From Bacillus sp. Xin1 (GTDB taxonomy: Bacteria; Bacillota; Bacilli; Bacillales; Bacillaceae_G), in NCBI RefSeq assembly GCF_013314535.1, contig NZ_JABUAE010000011.1:62001-126000 (forward strand): 64,000 bases of DNA. Direction: 5' to 3'. The notes beneath the pieces were generated by a model, which was given only the letters and a program-made list of their open reading frames with translations, ran no database searches and was not told where the DNA came from. Positions 37,779 through 46,230 of this stretch are shown here, one piece after another. The translations under genes and the position numbers were made by a program. The first letter of the stretch is position 1. Each line of letters starts with the position of its first letter.

Positions 37779-38597
37779 ATGAAGCGATTATTTTTTGCAC
37801 TTGTAAGTATTGTATGTAGTTTATTTATCATTACTGGTTGTACGCAGACATCAGGGGGCGATCAAAAAGAGATTCGTTTAGGGTTTACACCTGGTCCATA
37901 TAGCGATCAAGTGAAAAAAGCAGTACAACCGTATTTAGAAAAAAAGGGATATAAAATTAAAATTGTTGAGTTTAATTCACCAAACGAAACAAATCCAGCG
38001 TTAACGAATAAGGATATTGATGCAAATATATTTCAAAGTACTGCTTTTATGAAGTCTTACGCAAAAGAAAATAATGCGAAAATTTCAAGTATTATTCAAG
38101 TTCCATCAGCACCTCAAGGTGTATACTCTGAAAAACATAAATCATTAGATGATTTGAAAGATGGAATGAAGATTGGGGTACCAAATGATCCAGTTAATTT
38201 AGAACGAGCATTACGTATTTTAGAAGGGATTGGCTGGGTGAAATTAAAAGAAAATGTAAATATTTTAACAATCTCTGAAAAAGACATAACGTTTAAAAAG
38301 AAAGATTTCAAATTAGTGCCGCTTGAATCACCACAAATACCAAGAGCTATGAAAGATTTAGATTACGGCATTATTAACGGAAACCTTGTCATTTCATCTG
38401 GACATAAGTTAAAAGAAGCATTGGAATTAGAAAAAACACCTCCGCAACATAGAATTATTGTTACGGTTCGTGATGAAGATAAAGAAAAACAATTTGCGAA
38501 AGACTTAATGGAAGCGTACCATTCACCAGAATTTAAAAAGATGATTCAATCCGAAGAACAATTTGAAGGATTTGTGCTTCCTGATTACTTAAAGTAA
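37779..38597 (+). CDS. metQ: MetQ/NlpA-family substrate-binding lipoprotein
   Basis: A 272-residue lipoprotein, the extracellular binding component of a D/L-methionine-type ABC transporter. The signal peptide ends in the lipobox ITGC with Cys at residue 21. The mature part has the NlpA-family order: RLGFTPGPYSDQV, VEFNSPNETNPAL, DANIFQST, KIGVPNDPVN and GIINGNLVI. It is the first gene after the SAM riboswitch. As the operon also encodes a flavoprotein of the acyl-CoA-dehydrogenase fold, the substrate may be a methionine derivative or other organosulfur compound. Confidence 0.9.
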   Translation: MKRLFFALVSIVCSLFIITGCTQTSGGDQKEIRLGFTPGPYSDQVKKAVQPYLEKKGYKIKIVEFNSPNETNPALTNKDIDANIFQSTAFMKSYAKENNAKISSIIQVPSAPQGVYSEKHKSLDDLKDGMKIGVPNDPVNLERALRILEGIGWVKLKENVNILTISEKDITFKKKDFKLVPLESPQIPRAMKDLDYGIINGNLVISSGHKLKEALELEKTPPQHRIIVTVRDEDKEKQFAKDLMEAYHSPEFKKMIQSEEQFEGFVLPDYLK

Positions 38598-38610
38598 AGG
38601 AGATCTTGAT

Positions 38611-39771
38611 ATGACATTATCATTTATAGAAACAGAAGAACAAGTTCTCGTATTGGAGAAGATAAAGGCATTAATTCCGCAATTTGCAGGAAGGGAACAT
38701 CAACTGAGTGAACTCGGATCTTTTCCTTTTGAAAATATTAAAGAGTTGCAGAATATCGGTTATACGAAGTTAACCTTACCAAAAGATGTCGGAGGAAAGG
38801 CCATTTCATTGTATGATTTTGTTTTATTTCAAGAAAAGATTGCAGAGGGAGACGGGGCAACAGCTTTATCAATCGGTTGGCATCTTGGAATAGTGAAAGA
38901 ACTTGCGGAAAATCGCTCATGGAAACCAGAGATGTTTACGTGGTTTTGTGAAGAAGTAAAAAAAGGCGCTCTTTTTAACCGGGCAGCAACTGAACCAAAG
39001 ACAGGGAGCCCAACGCGGGGAGGAAAGCCAGAAACGCTCGCTGTCCAAAAAGGCGATAAGTGGATTATAAACGGAAGAAAGACTTTTACAACGATGGCAC
39101 CTGTACTTGATTATTTCATCATCTCAGCGAGTATTGAAGGGCGAGATGAGATCGGAGAATTTGTAATCCCAAGACATGAAAAGGGTGTGTTAATTGAAGA
39201 GACTTGGGATAGTGTTGCGATGCGTGGAACCGCTAGCCATGATCTTGTACTGCAGAATGTTGAAATCCCAGATAAATTTTTTACAGATATAAAAGGTTCG
39301 AAGGCGAAACCAAAAGGAATTGGATGGTTACTTCATATACCAGCATGCTATTTAGGAATTGCACAGGCCGCAAGAAATTATGCGATTGATTTTGCAAAAT
39401 CATATCAACCGAATAGTTTAAACCATCCAATCTGTTTGCTTCCAAACGTTAGAAGATTAGTAGGCGAATTAGAGCTCGAACTCTTGCAAGCTCGTACTTT
39501 TTTATACCAAGTTGCGAAAAAATATGATGAGGCGGAAGATAAACAATCCCTGCAAGCAGAATTAGCAGCAGCGAAATATATTGCGACGAATGCGGCGATA
39601 TCAATTGTTGATAAGGCAATGAGAATTGTGGGAGCAAAAAGTTTATCTGAAAAGAATCCACTGCACCGGTATTATTTAAATGTTCGCGCTGGTTTGCACA
39701 ATCCACCAATGGATGATGTAACACTCTCATTACTAGCAGACGATGCTTATAAATCAATTGAAAAGGAGTGA
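38611..39771 (+). CDS. Acyl-CoA-dehydrogenase-family flavoprotein, sulfur operon
   Basis: A 386-residue protein with the acyl-CoA dehydrogenase fold: helical N-terminus (FPFENIKELQNIGYTKLTLP), central segment GSPTRGGKPETLA and KWIINGRKTFTT, and a C-terminal helical domain (AARNYAIDF, AMRIVGAKSLSEKNPLHRYYLNVRAGL). The N- and C-terminal parts fit FAD-dependent monooxygenases of the DszC/SfnB type as well as dehydrogenases. Lying between metQ and metN under SAM control, it more probably oxidises an organosulfur compound than a fatty acyl-CoA. The gap to metN is six bases. Confidence 0.82.
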   Translation: MTLSFIETEEQVLVLEKIKALIPQFAGREHQLSELGSFPFENIKELQNIGYTKLTLPKDVGGKAISLYDFVLFQEKIAEGDGATALSIGWHLGIVKELAENRSWKPEMFTWFCEEVKKGALFNRAATEPKTGSPTRGGKPETLAVQKGDKWIINGRKTFTTMAPVLDYFIISASIEGRDEIGEFVIPRHEKGVLIEETWDSVAMRGTASHDLVLQNVEIPDKFFTDIKGSKAKPKGIGWLLHIPACYLGIAQAARNYAIDFAKSYQPNSLNHPICLLPNVRRLVGELELELLQARTFLYQVAKKYDEAEDKQSLQAELAAAKYIATNAAISIVDKAMRIVGAKSLSEKNPLHRYYLNVRAGLHNPPMDDVTLSLLADDAYKSIEKE

Positions 39772-39777
39772 GTGAAC

Positions 39778-40539
39778 ATGATAACGCTTCGTGATATCAA
39801 TAAAACGTTTCAGACGAAAGAAGGTTTATTTCACGGTGTAAAATCAGTATCTTTGCAAATTGAAGAACATGATATATATGGAATTGCTGGCTTAAGTGGA
39901 GCGGGAAAGTCTACGTTATTACGTACAATGAATTTACTGGAAAAGCCGGATTCTGGTTCGGTGATTGTAAATGGTGAAGACTTAACAAAGCTATCAAAGA
40001 AAGAATTACGAGCAGCCAGACAGTCAATCGGGATGATTTTTCAACACTTTCATCTTCTTCATAATAAAAGTGTATCGGATAATATTGCTTTGCCATTAGC
40101 ATTAAAATCCGTTTCAAAAGAAGAGAAAGAAAAACGTGTAAGTGAATGCTTGGAGATCGTTGGTTTAAGTGATAAAGCACATCATTTTCCTTCACAACTA
40201 AGCGGTGGACAAAAACAGCGTGTTGCGATTGCGCGTGCATTAGCAAATGATCCTAAGGTATTACTTTGTGATGAACCGACATCGGCACTCGACCCGAAAA
40301 CGACACGATCTATTTTGCAATTTTTACAAAAGATAAATAAAGAGTTAGGAGTTACAATCGTAATTGTAACGCATGAAATGAATGTCATTAAACAAATTTG
40401 TAATAAAGTCGCGGTAATGGAAGAAGGAGAAGTTGTTGAATCATTCCACTTACGCGACCAACATTTAAAACCAACAACAGAAATTGCGAAACTCTTATTA
40501 GGAGTAGAGCAAGAGAGGGGCATTGCACATGTTCAATAA
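39778..40539 (+). CDS. metN: Methionine-type ABC transporter ATPase
   Basis: A 253-residue ABC ATPase: Walker A GLSGAGKST near residue 36, Q-loop IFQHFHLL near 85, signature LSGGQKQRVAIARAL near 140, Walker B VLLCDEPTSALD near 160. It lacks the roughly 90-residue C-terminal NIL/ACT regulatory domain of full-length MetN (about 340 residues), so substrate trans-inhibition is probably absent. The ATG at 39778 is spaced well from AAGGAGTG. It overlaps metI by 11 bases. Confidence 0.9.
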   Translation: MITLRDINKTFQTKEGLFHGVKSVSLQIEEHDIYGIAGLSGAGKSTLLRTMNLLEKPDSGSVIVNGEDLTKLSKKELRAARQSIGMIFQHFHLLHNKSVSDNIALPLALKSVSKEEKEKRVSECLEIVGLSDKAHHFPSQLSGGQKQRVAIARALANDPKVLLCDEPTSALDPKTTRSILQFLQKINKELGVTIVIVTHEMNVIKQICNKVAVMEEGEVVESFHLRDQHLKPTTEIAKLLLGVEQERGIAHVQ

Positions 40540-41191
40540 TGTTATCCCGCTCCTTCCAGAGATTTGGACATCACTTTTACAAACATTATTAATGGTTGGA
40601 CTGTCAGTTGGAGCAGCAATTATTTTAGGTATTCCTTTAGGGGTAATTTTATATTTTACTAGCAAAGGACAAATTTTGGAACAAAATATAGTTCATCGTA
40701 TTTTAAACGGCATTGTAAATATTATTCGTTCATTTCCATTTATCATTTTACTAGTTGCACTAGTACCACTTACAAGAGCTCTATTAGGAACTACAATTGG
40801 TCCAATTGCCGCAACGATTCCTTTATCAGTAGCAGCTATTCCATATTTTGCGAGACTCGTAGAGCAAGCGCTGCGCGAAGTTCCAAAAGGAGTGATTGAA
40901 GCCGCTGAGGCAATGGGGGCGTCGCCGCTGCAAATCGTGTGGAAAGTGCTGCTTGTTGAAGCGCGTTCGGGCCTTGTATTAAGTTTAACCGTTTTAACGG
41001 TAAGTTTTATTTCTTACTCCGCTATGGCAGGGGTTGTCGGGGGCGGCGGTGTTGGGGACTTAGCAATCCGCTTTGGATATTATCGCTTCCAAACAGATGT
41101 TATGGTTGTTACGGTACTTATGCTTGTCATCCTTGTTCAATCTGTGCAATTTATTGGGAATAGAATTGCTGCGAAAATTGATAAACGGTAA
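40529..41191 (+). CDS. metI: Methionine-type ABC transporter permease
   Basis: A 220-residue permease with five membrane helices and the conserved cytoplasmic loop EAAEAMGASPLQIVWKVLL (EAA motif) near residue 130, followed by AMAGVVGGGGVGDLAI. It completes the MetQ-MetN-MetI importer. The ATG at 40529 follows GAGAGGGG and overlaps metN by 11 bases; a TTG two codons upstream is less likely. Confidence 0.9.
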   Translation: MFNNVIPLLPEIWTSLLQTLLMVGLSVGAAIILGIPLGVILYFTSKGQILEQNIVHRILNGIVNIIRSFPFIILLVALVPLTRALLGTTIGPIAATIPLSVAAIPYFARLVEQALREVPKGVIEAAEAMGASPLQIVWKVLLVEARSGLVLSLTVLTVSFISYSAMAGVVGGGGVGDLAIRFGYYRFQTDVMVVTVLMLVILVQSVQFIGNRIAAKIDKR

Positions 41192-41196
41192 GTGTG

Positions 41197-41230
41197 AAAA
41201 GGACTTCGGTGTATATCGAAGTCCTTTTTG
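41197..41230 (+). terminator. Terminator of the metQ-metI operon
   Basis: Stem AAAAGGACTTCG / CGAAGTCCTTTTT, near-perfect, five bases after the stop. Confidence 0.88.
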
Positions 41231-41451
41231 GGGTGTGCGGGGAATAGAAAATATCGAGGAGGAGTGTTGTGAAAGGGTAAATGAATTTTTATCGGTGCTT
41301 TATCAAATATATCGATTGTGCAACAAATAACGACAAAAATAAGAATCCGCTGACGATAGTTTTTATGCAGAAAATTAGTTCTATCGATATCACATATGAG
41401 AGAATGTAGGAGAGTCAATTAGGGAATATATATGTTAAAGGAGGAACAATC

Positions 41452-41673
41452 GTGGCAGAAATTAAATTTGATATTAAAGAAACTTTTGGAGCTATATCAC
41501 AGTCACCTAAAGGCTGGAATAAAGAACTCAATTTAATCAGTTGGAACGGAAAAGAGCCGAAATATGACCTGCGTGATTGGGCACCAGAGCATGACAAGAT
41601 GGGGAAAGGTGTCACATTGACGGTCGAAGAGTTAAAGGCTTTAAAAGATATTTTAAACAGTATGGAGTTATAA
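41452..41673 (+). CDS. YdbC-like PC4-family protein
   Basis: A 73-residue protein of the PC4/YdbC family, small single-stranded-DNA-binding proteins that dimerise. It has the beta-strand-rich core FGAISQSPKGWNKELNLISW, KYDLRDWAPEHDKMGKG and a C-terminal helix VEELKALKDILNSM. The GTG start is directly behind AAAGGAGGAACAATC. It has its own terminator. The role in Bacillus is not established. Confidence 0.87.
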   Translation: MAEIKFDIKETFGAISQSPKGWNKELNLISWNGKEPKYDLRDWAPEHDKMGKGVTLTVEELKALKDILNSMEL

Positions 41674-41694
41674 AGCGAAATACTTTATGCAGAG

Positions 41695-41732
41695 AAAACC
41701 ACTTTTGAATCATATTTCAAAAGTGGTTTTTA
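41695..41732 (+). terminator. Terminator after the YdbC-like gene
   Basis: Perfect stem AAAACCACTTTTGAA / TTCAAAAGTGGTTTT, about 20 bases after the stop. Confidence 0.88.
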
Positions 41733-41756
41733 CATGGATATATATGTTAGAAAAGA

Positions 41757-42101
41757 CTATACAATTTTGGTTTCTATATCTTCTTTTTTGTTATGTTCAG
41801 GTACGTAGATATACTGGGATACAATAAGAAGAATGCCTATAAAAAATACTGGAAACATACTTGATATAAATAGACCATCAATCTTTAAATTAATGATTAG
41901 ACAAACGATTATAATGAGTGATGTATATAAATGAGAAATGCGTTTTTTGAATCGTATTTTAAATACTTCTAGTAATATCTCACAGCTTACCAATAAGATG
42001 AGAACACTTAAAAAATATATATTGGTATCATAAATAAGGAAACAACAGATCAGGCCGAAAAAAGCTAGATACTCAATGAGTAACGGAATATTACGTAGCA
42101 T
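41757..42101 (-). CDS. Small integral membrane protein, unknown
   Basis: A 114-residue protein with four hydrophobic segments (about residues 5-22, 27-44, 60-75, 78-98) and a charged tail (EHNKKEDIETK). I do not recognise a family. It lies 10 bases downstream of the SH3-M23 hydrolase gene on the same strand, so it is probably co-transcribed with it. Confidence 0.6.
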   Translation of the reverse strand: MLRNIPLLIEYLAFFGLICCFLIYDTNIYFLSVLILLVSCEILLEVFKIRFKKRISHLYTSLIIIVCLIINLKIDGLFISSMFPVFFIGILLIVSQYIYVPEHNKKEDIETKIV

Positions 42102-42111
42102 AAGATGTTTC

Positions 42112-43260
42112 CTACCTAACTAAGTAAGGGAGTGGATCAACTGCATTTGTTTTTTCAAAATTCCATTCCCCGTTATGTAATTCAAAATGAAGATGTTGCC
42201 CAGTTGAATGACCCGTATTCCCCATCTGACCTAACAGTTGTCCAGCTTGAACGCGATCTCCGACTTGGACAGATCGGTTTTTCATGTGCGCATAAACAGT
42301 TGTATATAATTTTCCTTTTATGTAATGAGTGACGAATACGACGTTTCCGTAGCTGCTAGAATAGTAAGATTTGATAACTTTTCCAGTAGCTGCAGCACGA
42401 ATTGGCATATCTCCAGTTGCCGTAAAGTCGACACCATAATGCATTTGGCCCCATCTAACTTCAAAGTTTGAGCTAACTTGTCCTTGTGTTGGGAATTTAA
42501 AAACAGCAGGTATAGAAGGTGAGACTGACTTTTCTTGTTGTTTATTTTGTAATACATACTGCTGTGCAACATATCCGTATCCAGAGCCAAAGCGAATTTT
42601 ATACCACGAACCTACTTTACCTACTACTTGTATTTGTGCGCCATTTTGTAAAGAGCCAATAACAGCAGTATTTGTTCCTGCACCACTTCGTACTCTTAAT
42701 CTAGGAGTTGCAACATAGTAAGAATTATTTTGTATAGTAATTCCTTTAACGAATGGCTGTAAACTATTGGATACAAATTCTTTTTTTACGTATCCTGTTT
42801 TTCCGTTGTGAGAGATGAGGTACCAGTCACTGTGCGTTTCTTGCACAGAAATAAATGTCCCATTTGGTAATACATCAAGAATCGCTGATTGGATATTTGG
42901 TTCAGAACGAAGGTTTAAGGCGCTCGCATTTACGATATACTGATTGCGTTCTTGATTTAGCTTTTTCAAAGACAAATTGGATTTTTGTATGTAGCCAATT
43001 TTATTTTGGGCGTTTACTTTATACCAGTTACGTGTAGTTTCAAGAATGATAACAGGTGTGTTATATGAAATGTTTCCAAGGGAATCACTATTTGTTGTAC
43101 GTTCTTGATATAGTTGAACGTTATCAAGTTTTACATATCCGATTTCTGCGTTGCTCTTTGGTTGTACAGCTGTTGTTTGCGTATCTGCTTCAGTAATGGA
43201 TGGGAAAAGAGAAGCGACTGCGACAGTTGCTACCGTCAATGTTGAAACTTTCATATTCAT
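42112..43260 (-). CDS. Secreted cell-wall hydrolase: SH3b repeats plus M23 endopeptidase
   Basis: A 382-residue exported protein. A signal peptide (residues 1-25, ending near TEADT) is followed by three SH3b-like modules (about 40-100, 105-168, 180-240; each with an ALNLRSEPN/RLRVRSGAGTN-type block) that bind peptidoglycan. The C-terminal M23 domain (about 255-380) has its zinc ligands in MHYGVDF and HLHFELH. It should cut cross-bridges or stem peptides in the wall. ATG with GGGGGC upstream (AAGGGGGCTCATT). Confidence 0.92.
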   Translation of the reverse strand: MNMKVSTLTVATVAVASLFPSITEADTQTTAVQPKSNAEIGYVKLDNVQLYQERTTNSDSLGNISYNTPVIILETTRNWYKVNAQNKIGYIQKSNLSLKKLNQERNQYIVNASALNLRSEPNIQSAILDVLPNGTFISVQETHSDWYLISHNGKTGYVKKEFVSNSLQPFVKGITIQNNSYYVATPRLRVRSGAGTNTAVIGSLQNGAQIQVVGKVGSWYKIRFGSGYGYVAQQYVLQNKQQEKSVSPSIPAVFKFPTQGQVSSNFEVRWGQMHYGVDFTATGDMPIRAAATGKVIKSYYSSSYGNVVFVTHYIKGKLYTTVYAHMKNRSVQVGDRVQAGQLLGQMGNTGHSTGQHLHFELHNGEWNFEKTNAVDPLPYLVR

Positions 43261-43439
43261 CGTATAATGAGCCCCCTTGTGTGATTTATTACAAAATTTT
43301 GAATTATATTAAAAGAATAACAGAAATATAGGTATTATGGAAATAAAGAAAAGAAATTCATATGTTTCTCAAGTATGTCAAAAGTCCTTTCATAAAAAAT
43401 CAATCCGTCCCTTTGAGGATCGGACTCAGTTTTCTAAAT

Positions 43440-43596
43440 TTTATCCCGCATTAACGGACAGTAACACTCCCACCTCAAAATTCAGCGAAAGCAAAGAAGT
43501 TAGGTGGGAGATGAACTGTCCGTAAAAGCCCGATTGGTTCAACTAATAATCAGTGGGAGATGGAGAAAACCCCCACTGATTAAAGTTTCACTTTAT
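43440..43596 (+). mobile_element. bcr1-type repeat element, copy A
   Basis: A 157-bp segment bounded on both sides by TTTAT (43440-43444 and 43592-43596). The interior has self-complementary blocks (ACGGACAGT / ACTGTCCGT; ACTCCCACCT / AGGTGGGAG; ATCAGTGGGAG / CCCCACTGATT). It matches copy B (62065-62221) almost base for base. This is the structure of bcr1, a small mobile repeat of the B. cereus group that targets or duplicates TTTAT. Confidence 0.88.
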
Positions 43597-43602
43597 AGAA
43601 AA

Positions 43603-43771
43603 CTACTGAGGGGGGATCTTTAAGGTGAAACTACCAGATGGCCCGTCGTCATTATATACATTAATAGAATAAAAACCAGGTGATAGCGAGGTAGCGAAAG
43701 AGCTTAAATGATTATTCAAACTTTGATTTGGTTGTAATGTTCCGCTTGCTACCGTTTTAAAAAATATTATC
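43603..43771 (-). pseudogene. C-terminal fragment of an unknown secreted-type protein
   Basis: On the minus strand, from about 43771 to a TAG at 43603, one frame reads VASGTLQPNQSLNNHLSSF, then LSPGFYSINVYNDDGPSGSF and TLKIPPQ. This looks like the end of a beta-sandwich domain. There is no start codon or ribosome site, and upstream the frame ends at a stop. bcr1 copy A lies only seven bases beyond the stop codon. I cannot name the family. Confidence 0.45.
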
Positions 43772-43959
43772 AATTACATATGAATCTTCTCATGTATTTA
43801 CTAAGCTACTTCATTTATAACCTAGCAAGGCTTTGTTTTATAGGAGTTTGAAAAATCTTTCTTTTCTATTCCTTTTTTCATGTTTTACATGGGAAACCTA
43901 GGTTTCTGATTTGTGCTGCGGTATAATAATGTGGAAAAAGTATGAAAAGAGGTAGCTTT

Positions 43960-44646
43960 ATGCTAGAAATCATTGCAACTTGTTTAGAAGATGTGAAACG
44001 AATTGGAAAAGCTGGTGGAAATCGAATTGAACTTATTTCAGCATATACAGAAGGTGGGTTAACCCCAAGTTACGCTTTTATAAAACAAGCGGCGAATCAT
44101 AACATACCTATCCATGTTATGATTCGCCCTCATGCTAAATCATTTATATATACAACAGAAGAAATCGAAATGATGAAAGAGGACATACAAATTGCACAAG
44201 AACTTGGTGCAGCAGGTGTTGTATTAGGTGTATTGAATGAACAAAATCAAATTGATGAAGAGAAATTAGCTGATTTATTATCTGTTATAGATGGAATGAA
44301 TGTTACATTTCATCGTGCGATAGATGAAGTAGATAATCCTGTTGGTGCAGTTAAAATATTACGCAAATTTAAAAATATAACTCATATTTTAACTTCTGGT
44401 GGGCAAGGAGATATAGAAAAGAATATTCCTGTCTTACATGAAATGCAAAGAGTAAGTCAAGGGGATATCCAGCTCGTTGTAGGAAGTGGTGTGACAAAAG
44501 AAAATATAAAGCGATTATTGAATGAAACAGGAATTTCAGAAGCGCATGTCGGTACTGCAGTCCGAGAGGGGAAATCTTGTTTTGCTGAAATTGATCAAAA
44601 ATCCGTACAAGATTTAGTGGAATTAACAAAGTCATTATCATGCTAG
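43960..44646 (+). CDS. cutC: CutC-family protein
   Basis: A 228-residue TIM-barrel protein of the CutC family, historically linked to copper homeostasis. Conserved blocks are GGNRIELISAYTEGGLTPS near residues 20-38, VMIRPHAKSFIY near 54, GVVLGVLN near 87, VTFHRAID near 115, ILTSGGQGDIEKN near 145 and VGSGVTKENI near 175. The ATG at 43960 follows AAAAGAGGTAGC; an ATG at 43942 would overlap that site. Sixteen bases separate it from the signal peptidase gene. Confidence 0.9.
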   Translation: MLEIIATCLEDVKRIGKAGGNRIELISAYTEGGLTPSYAFIKQAANHNIPIHVMIRPHAKSFIYTTEEIEMMKEDIQIAQELGAAGVVLGVLNEQNQIDEEKLADLLSVIDGMNVTFHRAIDEVDNPVGAVKILRKFKNITHILTSGGQGDIEKNIPVLHEMQRVSQGDIQLVVGSGVTKENIKRLLNETGISEAHVGTAVREGKSCFAEIDQKSVQDLVELTKSLSC

Positions 44647-44661
44647 AGAAGAGGGGAAAAG

Positions 44662-45216
44662 ATGGAGAAAAGTAAGAAAAAAGAAATCATTTCATGGGTT
44701 AAAACGATAGGTGTTACAGTAGGAATCGCTTTTATTGTACGTGGTATTCTATTTACCCCTTCACTCGTACAAGGTGAATCTATGATGCCCACTCTAGAAA
44801 ATAATGAGCGCGTACTTGTAAATAAAATTGGTTTTAATATACAGGGGTTAGAGCGCTTTGATATTATCGTTTTTCATGGAAAAGAAGGACATGATTTAGT
44901 GAAGCGAGTAATTGGCTTGCCAGGAGATACAGTTGAGTATAAAAACGATGTATTGTACGTAAATGGAAAAGCGGTCGATGAACCATATTTGGAGGATTAT
45001 AAGGCCGAAGTACCTAAAGGAACATTAACTCCTGATTTTACACTAGAACAAAAAACGGGGAAAACAAAAGTACCGGAAGGTCAAGTGTTTGTATTAGGAG
45101 ATAATCGTCAAGTTTCAAAAGATAGTCGCATGTTTGGTTTTGTTTCTGAAGATCAAATTGTTGGAAAAGGTGAAGCGGTATTTTGGCCGTTGCAACAAGT
45201 AAGAGCACTGCATTAA
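44662..45216 (+). CDS. Signal peptidase I
   Basis: A 184-residue type I signal peptidase, anchored by one N-terminal membrane helix (residues 14-32) with the active site outside the cell. The catalytic serine is S40 in GESMMPTL and the general base K81 in VKRVIGLPGD; box E is GDNRQVSKDSRMFG near residue 146. It removes signal peptides of exported proteins. B. cereus group strains have several paralogues and I cannot say which this is. It probably shares a transcript with cutC, with a terminator after it. Confidence 0.93.
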   Translation: MEKSKKKEIISWVKTIGVTVGIAFIVRGILFTPSLVQGESMMPTLENNERVLVNKIGFNIQGLERFDIIVFHGKEGHDLVKRVIGLPGDTVEYKNDVLYVNGKAVDEPYLEDYKAEVPKGTLTPDFTLEQKTGKTKVPEGQVFVLGDNRQVSKDSRMFGFVSEDQIVGKGEAVFWPLQQVRALH

Positions 45217-45310
45217 AGAGAGAATTTTCATATATGCGTTAAAAAGCATTGAATATTAATTTAAGTAGTTAGAATAACATGGGGAAACAATAGAAACATA
45301 GTAAATAGTA

Positions 45311-45353
45311 AATCGAGTATGAAAGTGCAAAGCTTTTATACTCGATTTTTTAT
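45311..45353 (+). terminator. Terminator after the signal peptidase gene
   Basis: Stem AATCGAGTATAAAAG-type (AATCGAGTAT / ATACTCGATT) followed by T6. Confidence 0.85.
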
Positions 45354-45431
45354 TTTAGAAAAATATTGTTTAAATAGAAAGAATATTTTATAATTTTAAA
45401 TTATATATTTGTTTCGAAAAACGGAATTATT

Positions 45432-45448
45432 GTTCCGAATTTCGGAAC
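45432..45448 (+). promoter_or_regulatory. IclR-type operator upstream of the 5-oxoproline operon
   Basis: A perfect palindrome, GTTCCGAA-T-TTCGGAAC, 14 bases before the regulator's start codon. An overlapping half-site pair CGGAA...TTCCG begins at 45422. The position would block transcription or translation initiation of the regulator gene and the operon, as expected for autorepression by an IclR-family protein. Confidence 0.65.
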
Positions 45449-45462
45449 TTAGGAGAGTTAAG

Positions 45463-46230
45463 ATGAGTGTAAATAAAACGGCAGTAAAAACGATGGATAT
45501 TTTAGAACTTTTTTATGAACATGAAGAACTAACGTTAACGGAAATGGTTCATTATACAGGCATGCCAAAAACTTCTGTATACCGTTTAATTGGTTCACTT
45601 GAAGAAATGGGTCTTTTACAAAAAACAAAAAGGGGAAGTTATAGGCTGGGATTGGTATTTTTACGATTTGGTCAACTTGTGTCAAAGCGATTATCTGTAC
45701 GAAATATCGCAAAGCCCTATATGAAAAAACTGAGAGATTCTCTTGGTCAAGCTGTCAATTTAATTATTCAAGATGGTAATGAGGCAATTTATATTGAAAA
45801 AATGGATGGCGATCAACCAGTAAGAGTATACACAGAGATTGGAAGGCGAGCACCTTTATATGCAGGAGCATGTCCGCGTATTTTACTTTCATATTTTTCA
45901 GAAGACGATCAAATGCAGTATATAGAGAAAGTACAATTACAACGATTTGCGGATGGAACGATTGTAGATAAAGAAGAGTTGCAAAACCTGTTACATAAGG
46001 CGAAAAGAGAAGGATATACGTTAAGCTATTCGGAACTTGAGAATCATACAGCTGCAATTGCAGCACCTATTTTTGCAAGCGATGGCACTGTAATAGCTGG
46101 TATTAGTATTTCAGGATTAGAGGTAGAGTATAATGAATCGGCAATTCCAAACTTTATTACAAAAGTAAAAGAAACGGCACACCAAATTTCAAAAGAACTT
46201 GGCTGGATTGGTGAAAAGGAAGGGATATGA
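45463..46230 (+). CDS. kipR: IclR-family regulator of the 5-oxoprolinase operon (KipR-like)
   Basis: A 255-residue IclR-family repressor. The N-terminal winged helix spans about residues 1-70 (ELTLTEMVHYTGMPKTSVYR), and the effector-binding domain follows (VNLIIQDGNEAIYIEKMDG, APLYAGACPRILLSY, AAIAAPIFASDGTVIAGISISG). B. subtilis KipR controls the homologous kip operon. The ATG at 45463 follows GGAGAG. The stop overlaps the start region of pxpB. The effector is probably 5-oxoproline or a related metabolite. Confidence 0.87.
   Translation: MSVNKTAVKTMDILELFYEHEELTLTEMVHYTGMPKTSVYRLIGSLEEMGLLQKTKRGSYRLGLVFLRFGQLVSKRLSVRNIAKPYMKKLRDSLGQAVNLIIQDGNEAIYIEKMDGDQPVRVYTEIGRRAPLYAGACPRILLSYFSEDDQMQYIEKVQLQRFADGTIVDKEELQNLLHKAKREGYTLSYSELENHTAAIAAPIFASDGTVIAGISISGLEVEYNESAIPNFITKVKETAHQISKELGWIGEKEGI

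Noticed and set aside
43337-43525. 62-residue open frame
   Set aside because: It reads through bcr1 copy A; the same translated tail appears at 62.1 kb from copy B, so it reflects the repeat, not a gene.
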